From assembly GCF_000260985.4 (NCBI RefSeq), contig NC_017857.3, positions 248,001 through 312,000 on the forward strand: a stretch of DNA of 64,000 bases, read 5' to 3'. The position numbers and the translations under genes were made by a program. The notes under the pieces were generated by a model that was not told the origin of the DNA, searched no databases, and saw only the letters and a list, made by a program, of their open reading frames with translations. Shown piece after piece: positions 33,333 through 41,423 of the stretch. The stretch comes from Methylophaga nitratireducenticrescens (lineage in GTDB: Bacteria; Pseudomonadota; Gammaproteobacteria; Nitrosococcales; Methylophagaceae). The first letter of the stretch is position 1; every line of letters starts with the position of its first letter.

Positions 33333-34366
33333 AGAACGCCAGCGTTTCGCATCAAATCAATGGTAGGACGCAAATCGGCTAGGCGAGTCAAATCAATGTT
33401 CGGTGGGTTGATGGTTTTTAGCGAAGGTAACCCTTCAGGAAGGGGTACATTGTTGACCAGTGGAATCTCACAGGCCTCTTCAGCCAAATAAGCCTGTACT
33501 TCCCTAGTCAACAGATATCGAATAAAGTTAACCGGTAACTCACCTTCTTTCAACGCCAGAATACCAGAAGTATTGACCAAACAGCCTGCATCATCACGGG
33601 TAAAAGCTAAATCAACATGGGCATCTGGCTTACCTGCTTTCAATCGTAGCGTGTAGTAGTGATTCGCCAGACCGATATCGACCTCACCACGCTCAACAGC
33701 CATCACAACGCCAAGCTCTCCAGCATATTGTTTTGCTTTTTTGTTCATGGCCTGCAGCCACGCTGTGGTTACTTTATCCCCTTCCAGAAGACGCATGGCT
33801 GTAACAAACGATTGAAACGCGGCATATGCCGGAGCCCAACCAATACTGAAATGACTATCCGGTAACGCCATAATATCCTGAGGAATCACCTCCGCGTTGA
33901 AGCGCTCTGTATTGTATGGGATTGTACGAATCCGTCCAGTGATGGGAGCCCAGTCAGCGAAGCGAAACGCCGGTTTTAATTGACCAATGAGATCTTCTGG
34001 TAGACTTTTTGCCAATCCGGCAGCGGTGACCATTCCAATTGCTCCGGAATCGACTGCCCAGAAAACATCTACCCGCCTCACCCCCGCTTTGGCTTCAGCC
34101 AGAACAGCATTCGTCAAAGATGCTGTCGGCCCACGCCGAATCCGTAGTTTGAAATCAGGGTTGCGGTCTTCAATCGCTTTAATCACATTCTCATACAATC
34201 CCCCCTCCCCTCGGCCAAGATAGAGTGTCAACTCTCCTTTCAACTTGGGCAAATCCTCCACGGAGACAGCACTGTGCGGATCGGCCAGTACCTGATTGAT
34301 ACTAAGTGGCAAAGCGCCAGCAGCGGCTAGCGTTGCCATGGATTGCATAAAGGTTCTGCGTTGCAT
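33329..34366 (-). CDS. fbpA: Fe(III)-binding periplasmic protein
   Basis: 345-residue solute-binding protein. The N-terminus MQRRTFMQSMATLAAAGALP has a twin-arginine-like start and a hydrophobic core, cleavage near VLADP. The ANHYY segment places Tyr237-Tyr238 where FbpA family members bind Fe(III), with the usual hinge sequences around it (RTIPYNTERFN; LVNTSGILALK). The start codon abuts the stop of the upstream gene (TAAATG). Iron is the likely cargo; a related thiamine or phosphonate ligand is less likely. Confidence 0.9.
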   Translation of the reverse strand: MQRRTFMQSMATLAAAGALPLSINQVLADPHSAVSVEDLPKLKGELTLYLGRGEGGLYENVIKAIEDRNPDFKLRIRRGPTASLTNAVLAEAKAGVRRVDVFWAVDSGAIGMVTAAGLAKSLPEDLIGQLKPAFRFADWAPITGRIRTIPYNTERFNAEVIPQDIMALPDSHFSIGWAPAYAAFQSFVTAMRLLEGDKVTTAWLQAMNKKAKQYAGELGVVMAVERGEVDIGLANHYYTLRLKAGKPDAHVDLAFTRDDAGCLVNTSGILALKEGELPVNFIRYLLTREVQAYLAEEACEIPLVNNVPLPEGLPSLKTINPPNIDLTRLADLRPTIDLMRNAGVL

Positions 34367-35179
34367 TTAGAAAACGTCCTTTCTCTTTTCAGCTGATTGC
34401 GACAACAAAGAGTGAGCATCATCTATTTTACCTTTCATGGTATTCACAACATCACGAACCTGATCAATGTTGTCAGCTTTGGCAATTGCCTGCGGTAGTA
34501 CAACATTGAAGTCTTTTTCCATGTCTTCAACCAGGTTGGCGTCAAGCGAAATGAGTTCACCTTCTACACCTTCAAACAGATTCAGGTAAATATCATGCAC
34601 TAAACTAACGGCTTCTTTAGGCAGTTTTTCTGCATATTTGGCAACCACACGATCCAGGCGATTTTTAATCGCATCCAATGTTTCCAGTGAATTCGTCGGA
34701 TTTGCCTGCGTAATGGTGACATGATCGGTCAATCCTTTATCCTGATATTGCGCAGCCAGTTTGACAGCTCCTAATGCCTGCCATAAAGACTGCTGCAGAA
34801 ACAGCTGTTGTTTTCGAACCTCTTCAATAGGGGCTTTATCTTCGATGGCGCCTTTAATGCCAAAAAGGCCCTGCCAGATTGACGCATAAACAGGGACATA
34901 ATTGGTTTCGATAGCTGAGTGGAATTTCACCTCTTCCCAGTATTCAACCAGCTGCTCTGGTTTGGCTTCTTCGACGCCACCGTTAAGATAGCGAATGATC
35001 ATTTCTTCAACCTTGGTGTTCAGCCAATTCACTTCCTCAGTGTAGTTTTCGATGTTGTCAGACAGGTGGTTAACATGCTCGCCAACGGGTCCGTTAGCAA
35101 AAGTTGCCGATGCTGAAAACAACACGGCGGCCCCCAACAGGTTGATCCAATGCTGACGTTTAATCCTATTGAAAATCAT
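34367..35179 (-). CDS. Unrecognised secreted protein heading the iron-import operon
   Basis: 270 residues with a signal peptide (INLLGAAVLFSASATFANG, cleavage near 28) and a mature part predicted by eye to be almost wholly helical, rich in Glu, Lys and Leu. Notable stretches: NWLNTKVEEMIIRYLNGG, YWEEVKFHSAIETNY, SLVHDIYLNLFEGVEG. HSAIE slightly recalls the HxxE of imelysin-like iron proteins, but spacing differs and I do not assign the family. First gene of a four-gene operon with fbpABC and behind a Fur box, so a periplasmic role in iron capture or delivery is inferred. Confidence 0.8.
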   Translation of the reverse strand: MIFNRIKRQHWINLLGAAVLFSASATFANGPVGEHVNHLSDNIENYTEEVNWLNTKVEEMIIRYLNGGVEEAKPEQLVEYWEEVKFHSAIETNYVPVYASIWQGLFGIKGAIEDKAPIEEVRKQQLFLQQSLWQALGAVKLAAQYQDKGLTDHVTITQANPTNSLETLDAIKNRLDRVVAKYAEKLPKEAVSLVHDIYLNLFEGVEGELISLDANLVEDMEKDFNVVLPQAIAKADNIDQVRDVVNTMKGKIDDAHSLLSQSAEKRKDVF

Positions 35180-35228
35180 CGTTTTATGTCTCCTGAAAGC
35201 AGAATGGTTTTTAGATCATCGAAAATTT

Positions 35229-35247
35229 GATAATGATACTCATTTCT
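35229..35247 (-). promoter_or_regulatory. Fur box upstream of the iron operon
   Basis: GATAATGATACTCATTTCT matches 15 of 19 bases of the classical Fur consensus GATAATGATAATCATTATC. It lies about 50-70 nt before the first gene, where a Fur dimer would block the promoter under iron sufficiency. Confidence 0.75.
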
Positions 35248-35356
35248 ATTACCAGGGTAAACAGAATGTTCTCCTGACTCTTGTTTTTCTATGAGCATTG
35301 TTACTCAAGTGTAAGGTCTTGTTGGTCGTTCAGTTACCTCACTGTTGGAGACTCTT

Positions 35357-35405
35357 TTTTCGTTCACAAATCAAGTTTGAAATAATGCGATCTTGTTATT
35401 CTACA
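35357..35405. repeat. Diverged repeat, copy 2 (upstream of iron operon)
   Basis: Core GAAATAATGCGATCTTGTTA then TTCTACAGAA (about 35376-35405); partner of the element upstream of icd. It lies about 195-225 nt before the first iron-operon gene, on the same relative strand as in copy 1. Confidence 0.55.
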
Positions 35406-36418
35406 GAAAACCGTTCTACCTCTCTGCGATGGAATAAGCCCTGGGCTGGTTCAGGATGGCTTTTCACCCATCACTGCTTGTTTTTTTCAGGCAACGCAGC
35501 AAGACCAGCTTTTCAACTTCTACCCGTTTTTATTTCGTTTCAGTTCATCTTTGAACACTGTCTTTTGTGTCAACAAACCATGGTTGACATGGGCATACGC
35601 ACGCACTGGAGTTCTTATCACTTTCAATAATGGTCACCATGACTTTCTTTCTATTTAAAATGTCTTTTCCCGTGTGTGCGTTTACTTTTGGTTGCGCCGT
35701 CTGAGAAGTTTCTTCATCGTATCGAGGCAACTTCAAAACGAAACATTTCATCGTCGAAGCAACGGTTTCAGATCTTTTCTTCCGTTGTCTGGACAAGTTT
35801 AATGCCCAAAATGTCAAAGGTAATGGATGAACCGAATGACGACAGCAATGGCAAGAATGATGGTGGCAGCACTCATTGAACAAACTTGCTTTATTGGTCT
35901 GCCATTGATGAAACGGCTATCCGACATACCCTCTTGTAACACTATTCATAGGATAAAAAAGGACTTTCGTTGGTATAAACCAGGGTATTCCGACAAGAAC
36001 AACGTTTGCTTTGTGTTTTCAACTGTCAAACCTATTCTATACAGCTATAGAAGGATTTTCAGGCAAGGTCAAAGCAAGGCTTTTCTCCTGAAATTTTGTG
36101 CGCAAATTCCCAAAGAGTGTTTATAAAAACAAACTCAAACCCCTTATTTCGTTGTTTTTAAGCAACAATTTTTCGTGTTTTGGTCTTGTTAACAACTGTT
36201 TTAAAAAGTGTTTGTTTATAACCATATAAGTGAAATATTTCAGCCATCTATTAAAAGGGTTCCAATTTTCATATTGATATAGCTAAACAACAACTAAAAC
36301 CATTCTCTCTCAAAAGTGGCTTATTTAAACCACTCTCAAATGCCTCGAGTCTTTTATAGGCTACATCACCGTGTCCCCACTTTTATCTAACGCTGTTTTA
36401 GGAATTTTTCCTATACCC

Positions 36419-36455
36419 AGCCCATAAGCGTAGCGCTAGCCTGCACGGGCTTTTT
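36419..36455 (+). promoter_or_regulatory. Terminator-like hairpin just before the receptor ribosome site
   Basis: AGCCC (36419-36423) pairs with GGGCT (36447-36451), followed by TTTT; the enclosed part has a second stem AGCG-TAG-CGCT. It ends only about 10 nt before AGGAGAGAG and 18 nt before the ATG, a position typical of an attenuator or of a leaky terminator. No known riboswitch core (cobalamin, FMN, TPP) was recognised. Confidence 0.4.
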
Positions 36456-36472
36456 ACGTACAGGAGAGAGAA

Positions 36473-38641
36473 ATGAATCTAAAACCAAAACTCATCAGCT
36501 CCGCGATAATGTCATCGCTGATGCTGATGCCTTATGCCGTTCTGGCTGAGGAAGATACTGTTGATTCGGGCAAAATGACTGTTACAGGAATTCTGCCGGA
36601 CCGCTTGGAAGCTGTTTCAGGCTCTTTCAGTATCATTGATGAGGAATATCTGGAAGAACGTCGGCCGATATCTAACCTGGAAAGGATGAGATCAATACCA
36701 GGCATCAATGTAGTTGCTGACGGCAGTATGGGGTTTGATACCAATATTGGTATCCGTGGCCAAAACCCACGTCGTAGCGCCAAAGCAATGATTATGGAAG
36801 ATGGTATGCATTTACAATTGGCTCCATATGCCGATCCCGTTGTGCATTACACCACCCCATCACAAGCCATTAACCGTATTGAGGTCATTAAAGGTGCAGG
36901 TCAAATCCTTTATGGACCACAAACGCTTGGTGGTGCCGTGAACTTTGTCACCAAACCCGTTCCACGTAACGGTGAAATTGAAGGAAGTGTCACCTCCGCT
37001 TTTGGTAACCAAGGTTATCGTATGCTGAACGGCAGCGTTGGTTTTGGTAATGAAATTGGCGGAGTTATGTTTGATTTCAACCAGAACAAAGGTGACGGTG
37101 TTTATGACGATGCTGAGTTTGATGTTAAAGACTACCGTTTTAAAGGTGAGCTGGATATTACCGGCCGCCAAACGCTTGCTTTAAAACTGGTCCACACTCG
37201 TGACCGTCGCAATTCAACTGAGGCCTACTTAACCCCATTTGAATATGATCAAGATCCTTATTCCCACCCGTCCATTGAAAACGATGAATGGGAACAAGAT
37301 CGTGATGTCGTTCAGTTACAACATATTTTCAGAGTGAATGATAACTTTAAGCTGAGTTCTCAAGCGTATTACACCGATACCTTCCGTAATGGTTTACGCA
37401 GTACCGAAGAAAATGAAGATGTGCTAGATGATAACGGTAATATCACTTCTTTATTTAGAAATTGTCCAGATGAAGGTGGTGAAGGTATACCGGCGGGTAA
37501 CGTGGCTGATATCAGTCAATGCGGCGGTCGTCACGCACCTCGTCAATACTATACTCGTGGCATAGAAACCCGGGGCGACTTGTCGCACAGTCTGTTTGGC
37601 CTTGAGCATGACACTATCTTTGGAGTGCGTTACCACGAAGAAAATGTGCATCGTCAGGAAATCCTGGCACAAAATGCTGCTGAACGTGAAGACTATGATT
37701 TGGCGTTAGCCAATAATCCGGATGATGTTGAAGAAGGATTTTATAAAACTAACGCACTGTCTTACTACATGCAAAATACTACGTATGTAGGTAATTGGTC
37801 TTTCACCCCAGGCTTTCGTGTGGAAGATGTACGTACCAGTGAAACCATCTTTGATGGCGGCGTTCAAGATAGTCGTGAAAGCCTGTCCTACACAGAGTTT
37901 TTGCCAAGCTTTGGTTTAACCTGGAATGGCATTGCTAACACAACCATCTTTGCCGGTATTCATAAAGGTATTGCACCAGCACGAGCAGACCGTGAATTTA
38001 GTGAAGATGGTGGCCGAGCTGAACCAGAAGAAAGCACCTTGTATGAAGTAGGTGTACGCAGTACCTATTTCAAAGGCATCAGCTTTGAAACAGCGCTGTT
38101 CCATAACGATATTAAAAATACACTGATTGATTTTGGTAATACGTTTGATAACAGCGGCGACAGCAAACAAACCGGTATTGAAGTAGCGGGTCGTGTTGAT
38201 TTCGGTGATATTTATGGCTGGTCAAATAACATTTATTTGTCAGGGGCGTATACCAATCTTTGGACTGCTGAATATGAAGATGGTCCAGATCCAACAATTA
38301 ACGGAAACAGAATGCAATATGCACCTGAGCACCTGTTAAACATTGACCTCGGCTATGAACATCAAAGCGGCGTACATGCTCGAATCGGTGTACAACACGT
38401 CAGTAAACAATTTGTTGATGATGGAAATACTCGCGTCGAAGATGTTAGCGGTCTTCAGGGAACCATTCCAAGCTTTACTATCTGGAATGCTACGGTTAAT
38501 TACCGCGTGCCGAATACTGGTGTAACGTTATTTACCGGAGTTGAAAACCTGTTTGATAAAGAGTACCTAGCCAGCCGTAACGAAGGTAAGTTAGCGGGTC
38601 GAGAACGTCTTTACTACGGTGGTATTACTTATAACTTTTAA
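36473..38641 (+). CDS. FecA-like TonB-dependent outer-membrane receptor
   Basis: 722 residues: signal peptide (about 1-25, ending AVLAEE), plug domain with ISNLERMRSIPGINVV and IGIRGQNPRRS, IEVIKGAGQILYGPQTLGGA, then a long beta-barrel ending in YYGGITYNF, where the terminal Phe fits outer-membrane assembly. The plug resembles FecA-type ferric-citrate receptors (LAPYADP segment), but there is no N-terminal signalling domain, so it should not control an anti-sigma factor. Substrate unknown; iron chelate is favoured by the iron importer upstream, copper is possible because pseudoazurins flank the region. AGGAGAGAG ribosome site. Confidence 0.9.
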   Translation: MNLKPKLISSAIMSSLMLMPYAVLAEEDTVDSGKMTVTGILPDRLEAVSGSFSIIDEEYLEERRPISNLERMRSIPGINVVADGSMGFDTNIGIRGQNPRRSAKAMIMEDGMHLQLAPYADPVVHYTTPSQAINRIEVIKGAGQILYGPQTLGGAVNFVTKPVPRNGEIEGSVTSAFGNQGYRMLNGSVGFGNEIGGVMFDFNQNKGDGVYDDAEFDVKDYRFKGELDITGRQTLALKLVHTRDRRNSTEAYLTPFEYDQDPYSHPSIENDEWEQDRDVVQLQHIFRVNDNFKLSSQAYYTDTFRNGLRSTEENEDVLDDNGNITSLFRNCPDEGGEGIPAGNVADISQCGGRHAPRQYYTRGIETRGDLSHSLFGLEHDTIFGVRYHEENVHRQEILAQNAAEREDYDLALANNPDDVEEGFYKTNALSYYMQNTTYVGNWSFTPGFRVEDVRTSETIFDGGVQDSRESLSYTEFLPSFGLTWNGIANTTIFAGIHKGIAPARADREFSEDGGRAEPEESTLYEVGVRSTYFKGISFETALFHNDIKNTLIDFGNTFDNSGDSKQTGIEVAGRVDFGDIYGWSNNIYLSGAYTNLWTAEYEDGPDPTINGNRMQYAPEHLLNIDLGYEHQSGVHARIGVQHVSKQFVDDGNTRVEDVSGLQGTIPSFTIWNATVNYRVPNTGVTLFTGVENLFDKEYLASRNEGKLAGRERLYYGGITYNF

Positions 38642-38746
38642 TCGGTTTCAACGTTGACGGAGATGGTTTTACAGAACATATTTTAATATGTATAAATAAA
38701 CAGTCTTTTCTCCCAGATTTGCTGTTTCTGTAAGACCTTTGCCGAC

Positions 38747-38781
38747 AAGCCCCGGTATTTTTACCGGGGCTTCTTTTTTTT
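38747..38781 (+). terminator. Strong intrinsic terminator after the TonB receptor gene
   Basis: AAGCCCCGGTA (38747-38757), loop TTTT, TACCGGGGCTT (38762-38772), then CTTTTTTTT. An 11-bp perfect GC-rich stem about 105 nt past the stop. Confidence 0.95.
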
Positions 38782-39400
38782 CAGAGAACGGAAGGTTGAA
38801 CTTATACTATTTTTGATATTGGCGATATGGCTGACGTTTATTTTTAACCGTTCATGTGCCTGCTTGAAGCTGTATAACCATTTGAAAAGCCTAAATCAAG
38901 CTCCATAGTTTTCACTAGAGAATTTTCATCTTCTGGCAAGCTGTTGTTGAAAAATAGCTTACATCACGTTTTTTGATATCTTCCCTGAGAACAACAATAA
39001 ACCGTATCTATAGCGTTTTACTTAGTTTCAGCCAAGCTATGTTCGTAAATTTAGCCCATCCTGGGTACTCTTAATTGCTTTCTCAATTACTTAGCCTGAT
39101 GTTATTGATGTTCGGTACGCTGTCTTGTTGCACATAACGTATGACGATTTTGTTCCGACTCAATTTTTTGCACCGTCTTCTGCACGAGGCAATTAAAGGC
39201 CGTTGTCCAGGCTTCTGTCATGATCGTTGGTTTTTATTTGCTTATCCATCTGGTTATTGGTGGTATTAAGAACGTTTCGTCAGGCACCCGTATCGCTCGT
39301 TACCGAGTGAATGCTGCATGCCTGCTAAACGAAACTTCATGAACAAATAATATTGATAACCGTTATTTAAAAAAATAAAGACTAATCGTTCCATCTCAAA
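38782..39400. other. Non-coding gap between receptor and pseudoazurin genes
   Basis: About 620 bp between two convergent, terminated genes with no convincing frame on either strand. Only a short palindrome ATAAC-C-GTTAT (39356-39366) stands out. It looks like decayed sequence; no insertion-sequence ends, tRNA or direct repeats were found. Confidence 0.5.
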
Positions 39401-39404
39401 GATA

Positions 39405-39444
39405 TAAAAAAACCTCCCGTCGTTATAAAAACGGGAGGTTTTAG
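39405..39444. terminator. Intrinsic terminator of the soluble pseudoazurin gene
   Basis: AACCTCCCGT (39411-39420), 10-nt loop, ACGGGAGGTT (39431-39440), with a T-run on the minus strand (AAAAA at 39406-39410) and TTTT on the plus strand. Lies 23 nt past the stop codon. Confidence 0.9.
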
Positions 39445-39463
39445 TGGGCTACCTTTAAGTTGA

Positions 39464-39889
39464 TTACATTGCTTCAGCTTCAGAAATGGCTTTTTTAACC
39501 ACTCGACCAACCCCACCTTTTGCATCGGCAGCTTTAAGAACATCCAGGTTTGTTGGTTCACCAACAATAATGGCACCACCCATACCGGCGCCAATATGTG
39601 GAGTACATTTATAAACGTAAATACCTTCTTTTTCAAAAGTATGTTGGTAGTTTTCACCCATGGAAGAATTGATTTTTTCTGTACCTTCTGGCACTAAACC
39701 ATCAATTGTTTCAACATTATGAGTGGGCATATTTTCCCATTGAACGGTATCACCTGGTGCAATTTTGACCACTAAAGGCTCAAACTTCATACCAGCAGTC
39801 GTAACCACATGGGTCTCAGCAAAAGCAGTCATCGAAAACATAGATGCAGCACCTATTGCTGCCGCGATCAGTGATTTGCCATATTTCAT
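39464..39889 (-). CDS. Pseudoazurin, soluble periplasmic blue copper protein
   Basis: 141 residues. The signal peptide ends at TAFAE (about 24). Type-1 copper ligands are His57 (THN), Cys95 and His98 (KCTPH) and Met103 (GAGMGG), with the pseudoazurin-type motif MKFEPLVVKIAPGDTVQW. The last 30 residues form a Lys/Ala-rich helix, matched in the anchored paralogue at 27.1 kb. Likely a mobile electron carrier between the respiratory chain and periplasmic redox enzymes. Single gene with its own terminator; a 24-bp palindrome lies about 70 nt upstream. Confidence 0.95.
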   Translation of the reverse strand: MKYGKSLIAAAIGAASMFSMTAFAETHVVTTAGMKFEPLVVKIAPGDTVQWENMPTHNVETIDGLVPEGTEKINSSMGENYQHTFEKEGIYVYKCTPHIGAGMGGAIIVGEPTNLDVLKAADAKGGVGRVVKKAISEAEAM

Positions 39890-39958
39890 AAGTATTTCCT
39901 TTCTTTAATTGAGTTATTTGCCACAGTGCTAAGCTAGTCTCCCATAGTTAAGCTGAAC

Positions 39959-39982
39959 ACATACTGAACATATTCGGTATGT
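39959..39982. promoter_or_regulatory. Operator-like palindrome upstream of pseudoazurin
   Basis: ACATACTGAA-CATA-TTCGGTATGT, 10-bp arms with one mismatch, about 70-93 nt before the pseudoazurin start, close to where a -35 region would lie. Looks like a dimeric regulator site; the regulator is unknown. Confidence 0.5.
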
Positions 39983-40195
39983 ATTTTCAGGTATTAAACA
40001 TTAGTGGCAAAAGCAATCCCGAAAGCTGTATCAAAGTAACCGTATCTACACTAAAACCTGTACACCAATATGGAATGGCGCTCGAAGGTAATTATGACAG
40101 CCACATCATGCTGTCGTTTATTTATGATATGGCTGTCAATGGGGGTTGGTTAATTTGTGTACCGAAACGGCGAATAGAAGACTTATCAAGTTCTG
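39983..40195. other. Gap with a long hairpin between pseudoazurin and AI-2E permease genes
   Basis: Part of a 306-bp non-coding stretch (39890-40195). GACAGCCACATCAT (40096-40109) pairs with ATGATATGGCTGTC (40124-40137), 13 of 14 bases, with a 14-nt loop. It lies 60 nt past the permease stop; no U-tract, so it may be an mRNA 3' stabiliser rather than a terminator. The plus-strand 76-codon frame here shows no protein features. Confidence 0.4.
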
Positions 40196-41272
40196 TCATT
40201 CCGCTTTAATCTGTGACTTCAAGCCTCTCGGCCAGGCAGTAACCAGCGATTTCAGTAACGTGGCCAAAGGTATTGCAAAGAAAATACCCCAAAATCCCCA
40301 AATCCCGCCAAAGAACAGAACCGCTAATATAATAGAGACCGGATGCAGGTTGACGGCTTCAGAAAATAGAATGGGAACCAGTACATTTCCATCCAGAGCC
40401 TGAATAATGCCATACGCCACCAACACATAGGCAAACTCATCTGTCAGGCCAAAATGAAAACCCGCCACAGCTGCAACGGGTATCGTTGCTACGGCAGCAC
40501 CGATAAAAGGAATAAGTACAGAGAAACCGACTAAAACGGCCAATAACGCCGAATACGGCAACCCAAACCAGGCAAAGGTAATAAAGGCAACCGTGCCAAC
40601 AATAATAATTTCAACCACTTTTCCACGCACATAATTGGCGATCTGACCATCCATCTCTTTCCAGATCCGACTCATCAAACCACGCTTTTCGGGCATCATC
40701 GATAAAATAAACTTAACCAGTTTCTCGCGATCTTTGAGCATGAAAAAAACTAGAATCGGCACCAGCACCAGATAAACAATCAGCCCAATAACGTTACCTA
40801 GCGAAGCCAGCGATAACGTGAGCGCTCGTTGGCCATAAACACTCAGTTCACGCGCGACCATTGAAATCCAGTTCTGTATTTCATCCGGTGTTATCAGTGT
40901 TGGATACTTTGCCTGAAGTCCATCCAGCCAGGTCTGTCCACTGGAGAGCATCCTGGGGGTTTCAAGAACCAGATTGACCAGCTGATTCCATAACAATGGC
41001 ATCAGCAAAAAAGCCAGGGCCAACATCACGCTGACAAAGCCCAAAAAGACTATCGCCACAGCGACCGTTTCCGGAATATGTTGCTTCACCAACATATTCA
41101 CGACTCCTTGAAGCAGAAAGGCGATGATCAGAGCGGTAAAAAACGGTGCCAGCATGCTGCCTAACCAGATGATTACCGCAAACCCCAAAATCAGGACTAT
41201 CAGCAAAATGACGGCTTCTTCGTCAGAAAAATATCGTTCTGTCCAATCTTTGAAAACTGCGCGCAAGGTCAT
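40196..41272 (-). CDS. AI-2E family transporter / PerM-like permease
   Basis: About 358 residues with the eight-segment pattern of the family: two N-terminal helices (VILLIVLILGFAVIIWLGSM, APFFTALIIAFLLQGVVN), a soluble central part (residues ~120-160) and later helices with the conserved PYSALLAVLVGFSVLIPFIG and DGNVLVPILFSEAVNLHP. Members export quorum signals, sodium/protons or unknown substrates; none can be chosen here. The ATG at 41272 has AGGA 11 nt upstream; an in-frame TTG at 41305 would add 11 charged residues and is less likely. Confidence 0.88.
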   Translation of the reverse strand: MTLRAVFKDWTERYFSDEEAVILLIVLILGFAVIIWLGSMLAPFFTALIIAFLLQGVVNMLVKQHIPETVAVAIVFLGFVSVMLALAFLLMPLLWNQLVNLVLETPRMLSSGQTWLDGLQAKYPTLITPDEIQNWISMVARELSVYGQRALTLSLASLGNVIGLIVYLVLVPILVFFMLKDREKLVKFILSMMPEKRGLMSRIWKEMDGQIANYVRGKVVEIIIVGTVAFITFAWFGLPYSALLAVLVGFSVLIPFIGAAVATIPVAAVAGFHFGLTDEFAYVLVAYGIIQALDGNVLVPILFSEAVNLHPVSIILAVLFFGGIWGFWGIFFAIPLATLLKSLVTAWPRGLKSQIKAE

Positions 41273-41423
41273 ATCTGTTTTGGTCCTGTTTAGCGTCTTA
41301 CTCAATGTCTGGTACTATTCTGGCATACCGGAATAAGACTTGTTACCAATTAAAAATAGTTTACCACTCAACTTTCAGGAACTATCCAACCCGGGTTATG
41401 TTCATTATCTGCATCCACCTACC

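Larger units (their letters stand above)
35248..36472. other. 1.2 kb geneless region between iron operon and TonB receptor
   Basis: Divergent control region of unusual length. Open frames occur on both strands but none resembles a protein, and composition is T-rich and homopolymer-rich without coding rhythm. It contains repeat copy 2, a GAAATATTTC palindrome near 36229, an AGGAA...TTCCT hairpin near 36399 and a terminator-like hairpin directly before the receptor ribosome site. It could hold remnants of a deleted gene, a long 5' leader or an unannotated RNA. Confidence 0.5.

Noticed and set aside
35298-35630. 110-codon plus-strand frame containing repeat copy 2
   Set aside because: Only the CYSTE stretch is shared with copy 1, whose frame stops soon after. 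Not enough to call a gene or pseudogene.
35545-35883. Cys/His-rich 112-codon minus-strand frame in the long gap
   Set aside because: Cys/His clusters arise from repeated ATGATGG-like bases; no ribosome site, no family resemblance, and overlapping frames on the other strand are equally open.
36240-36470. Riboswitch before the TonB receptor gene
   Set aside because: I looked for cobalamin-type boxes because such switches control some receptors; none of the conserved blocks were found.
39979-40209. 76-codon plus-strand frame
   Set aside because: Spans a long hairpin and the end of the permease gene; no protein features.
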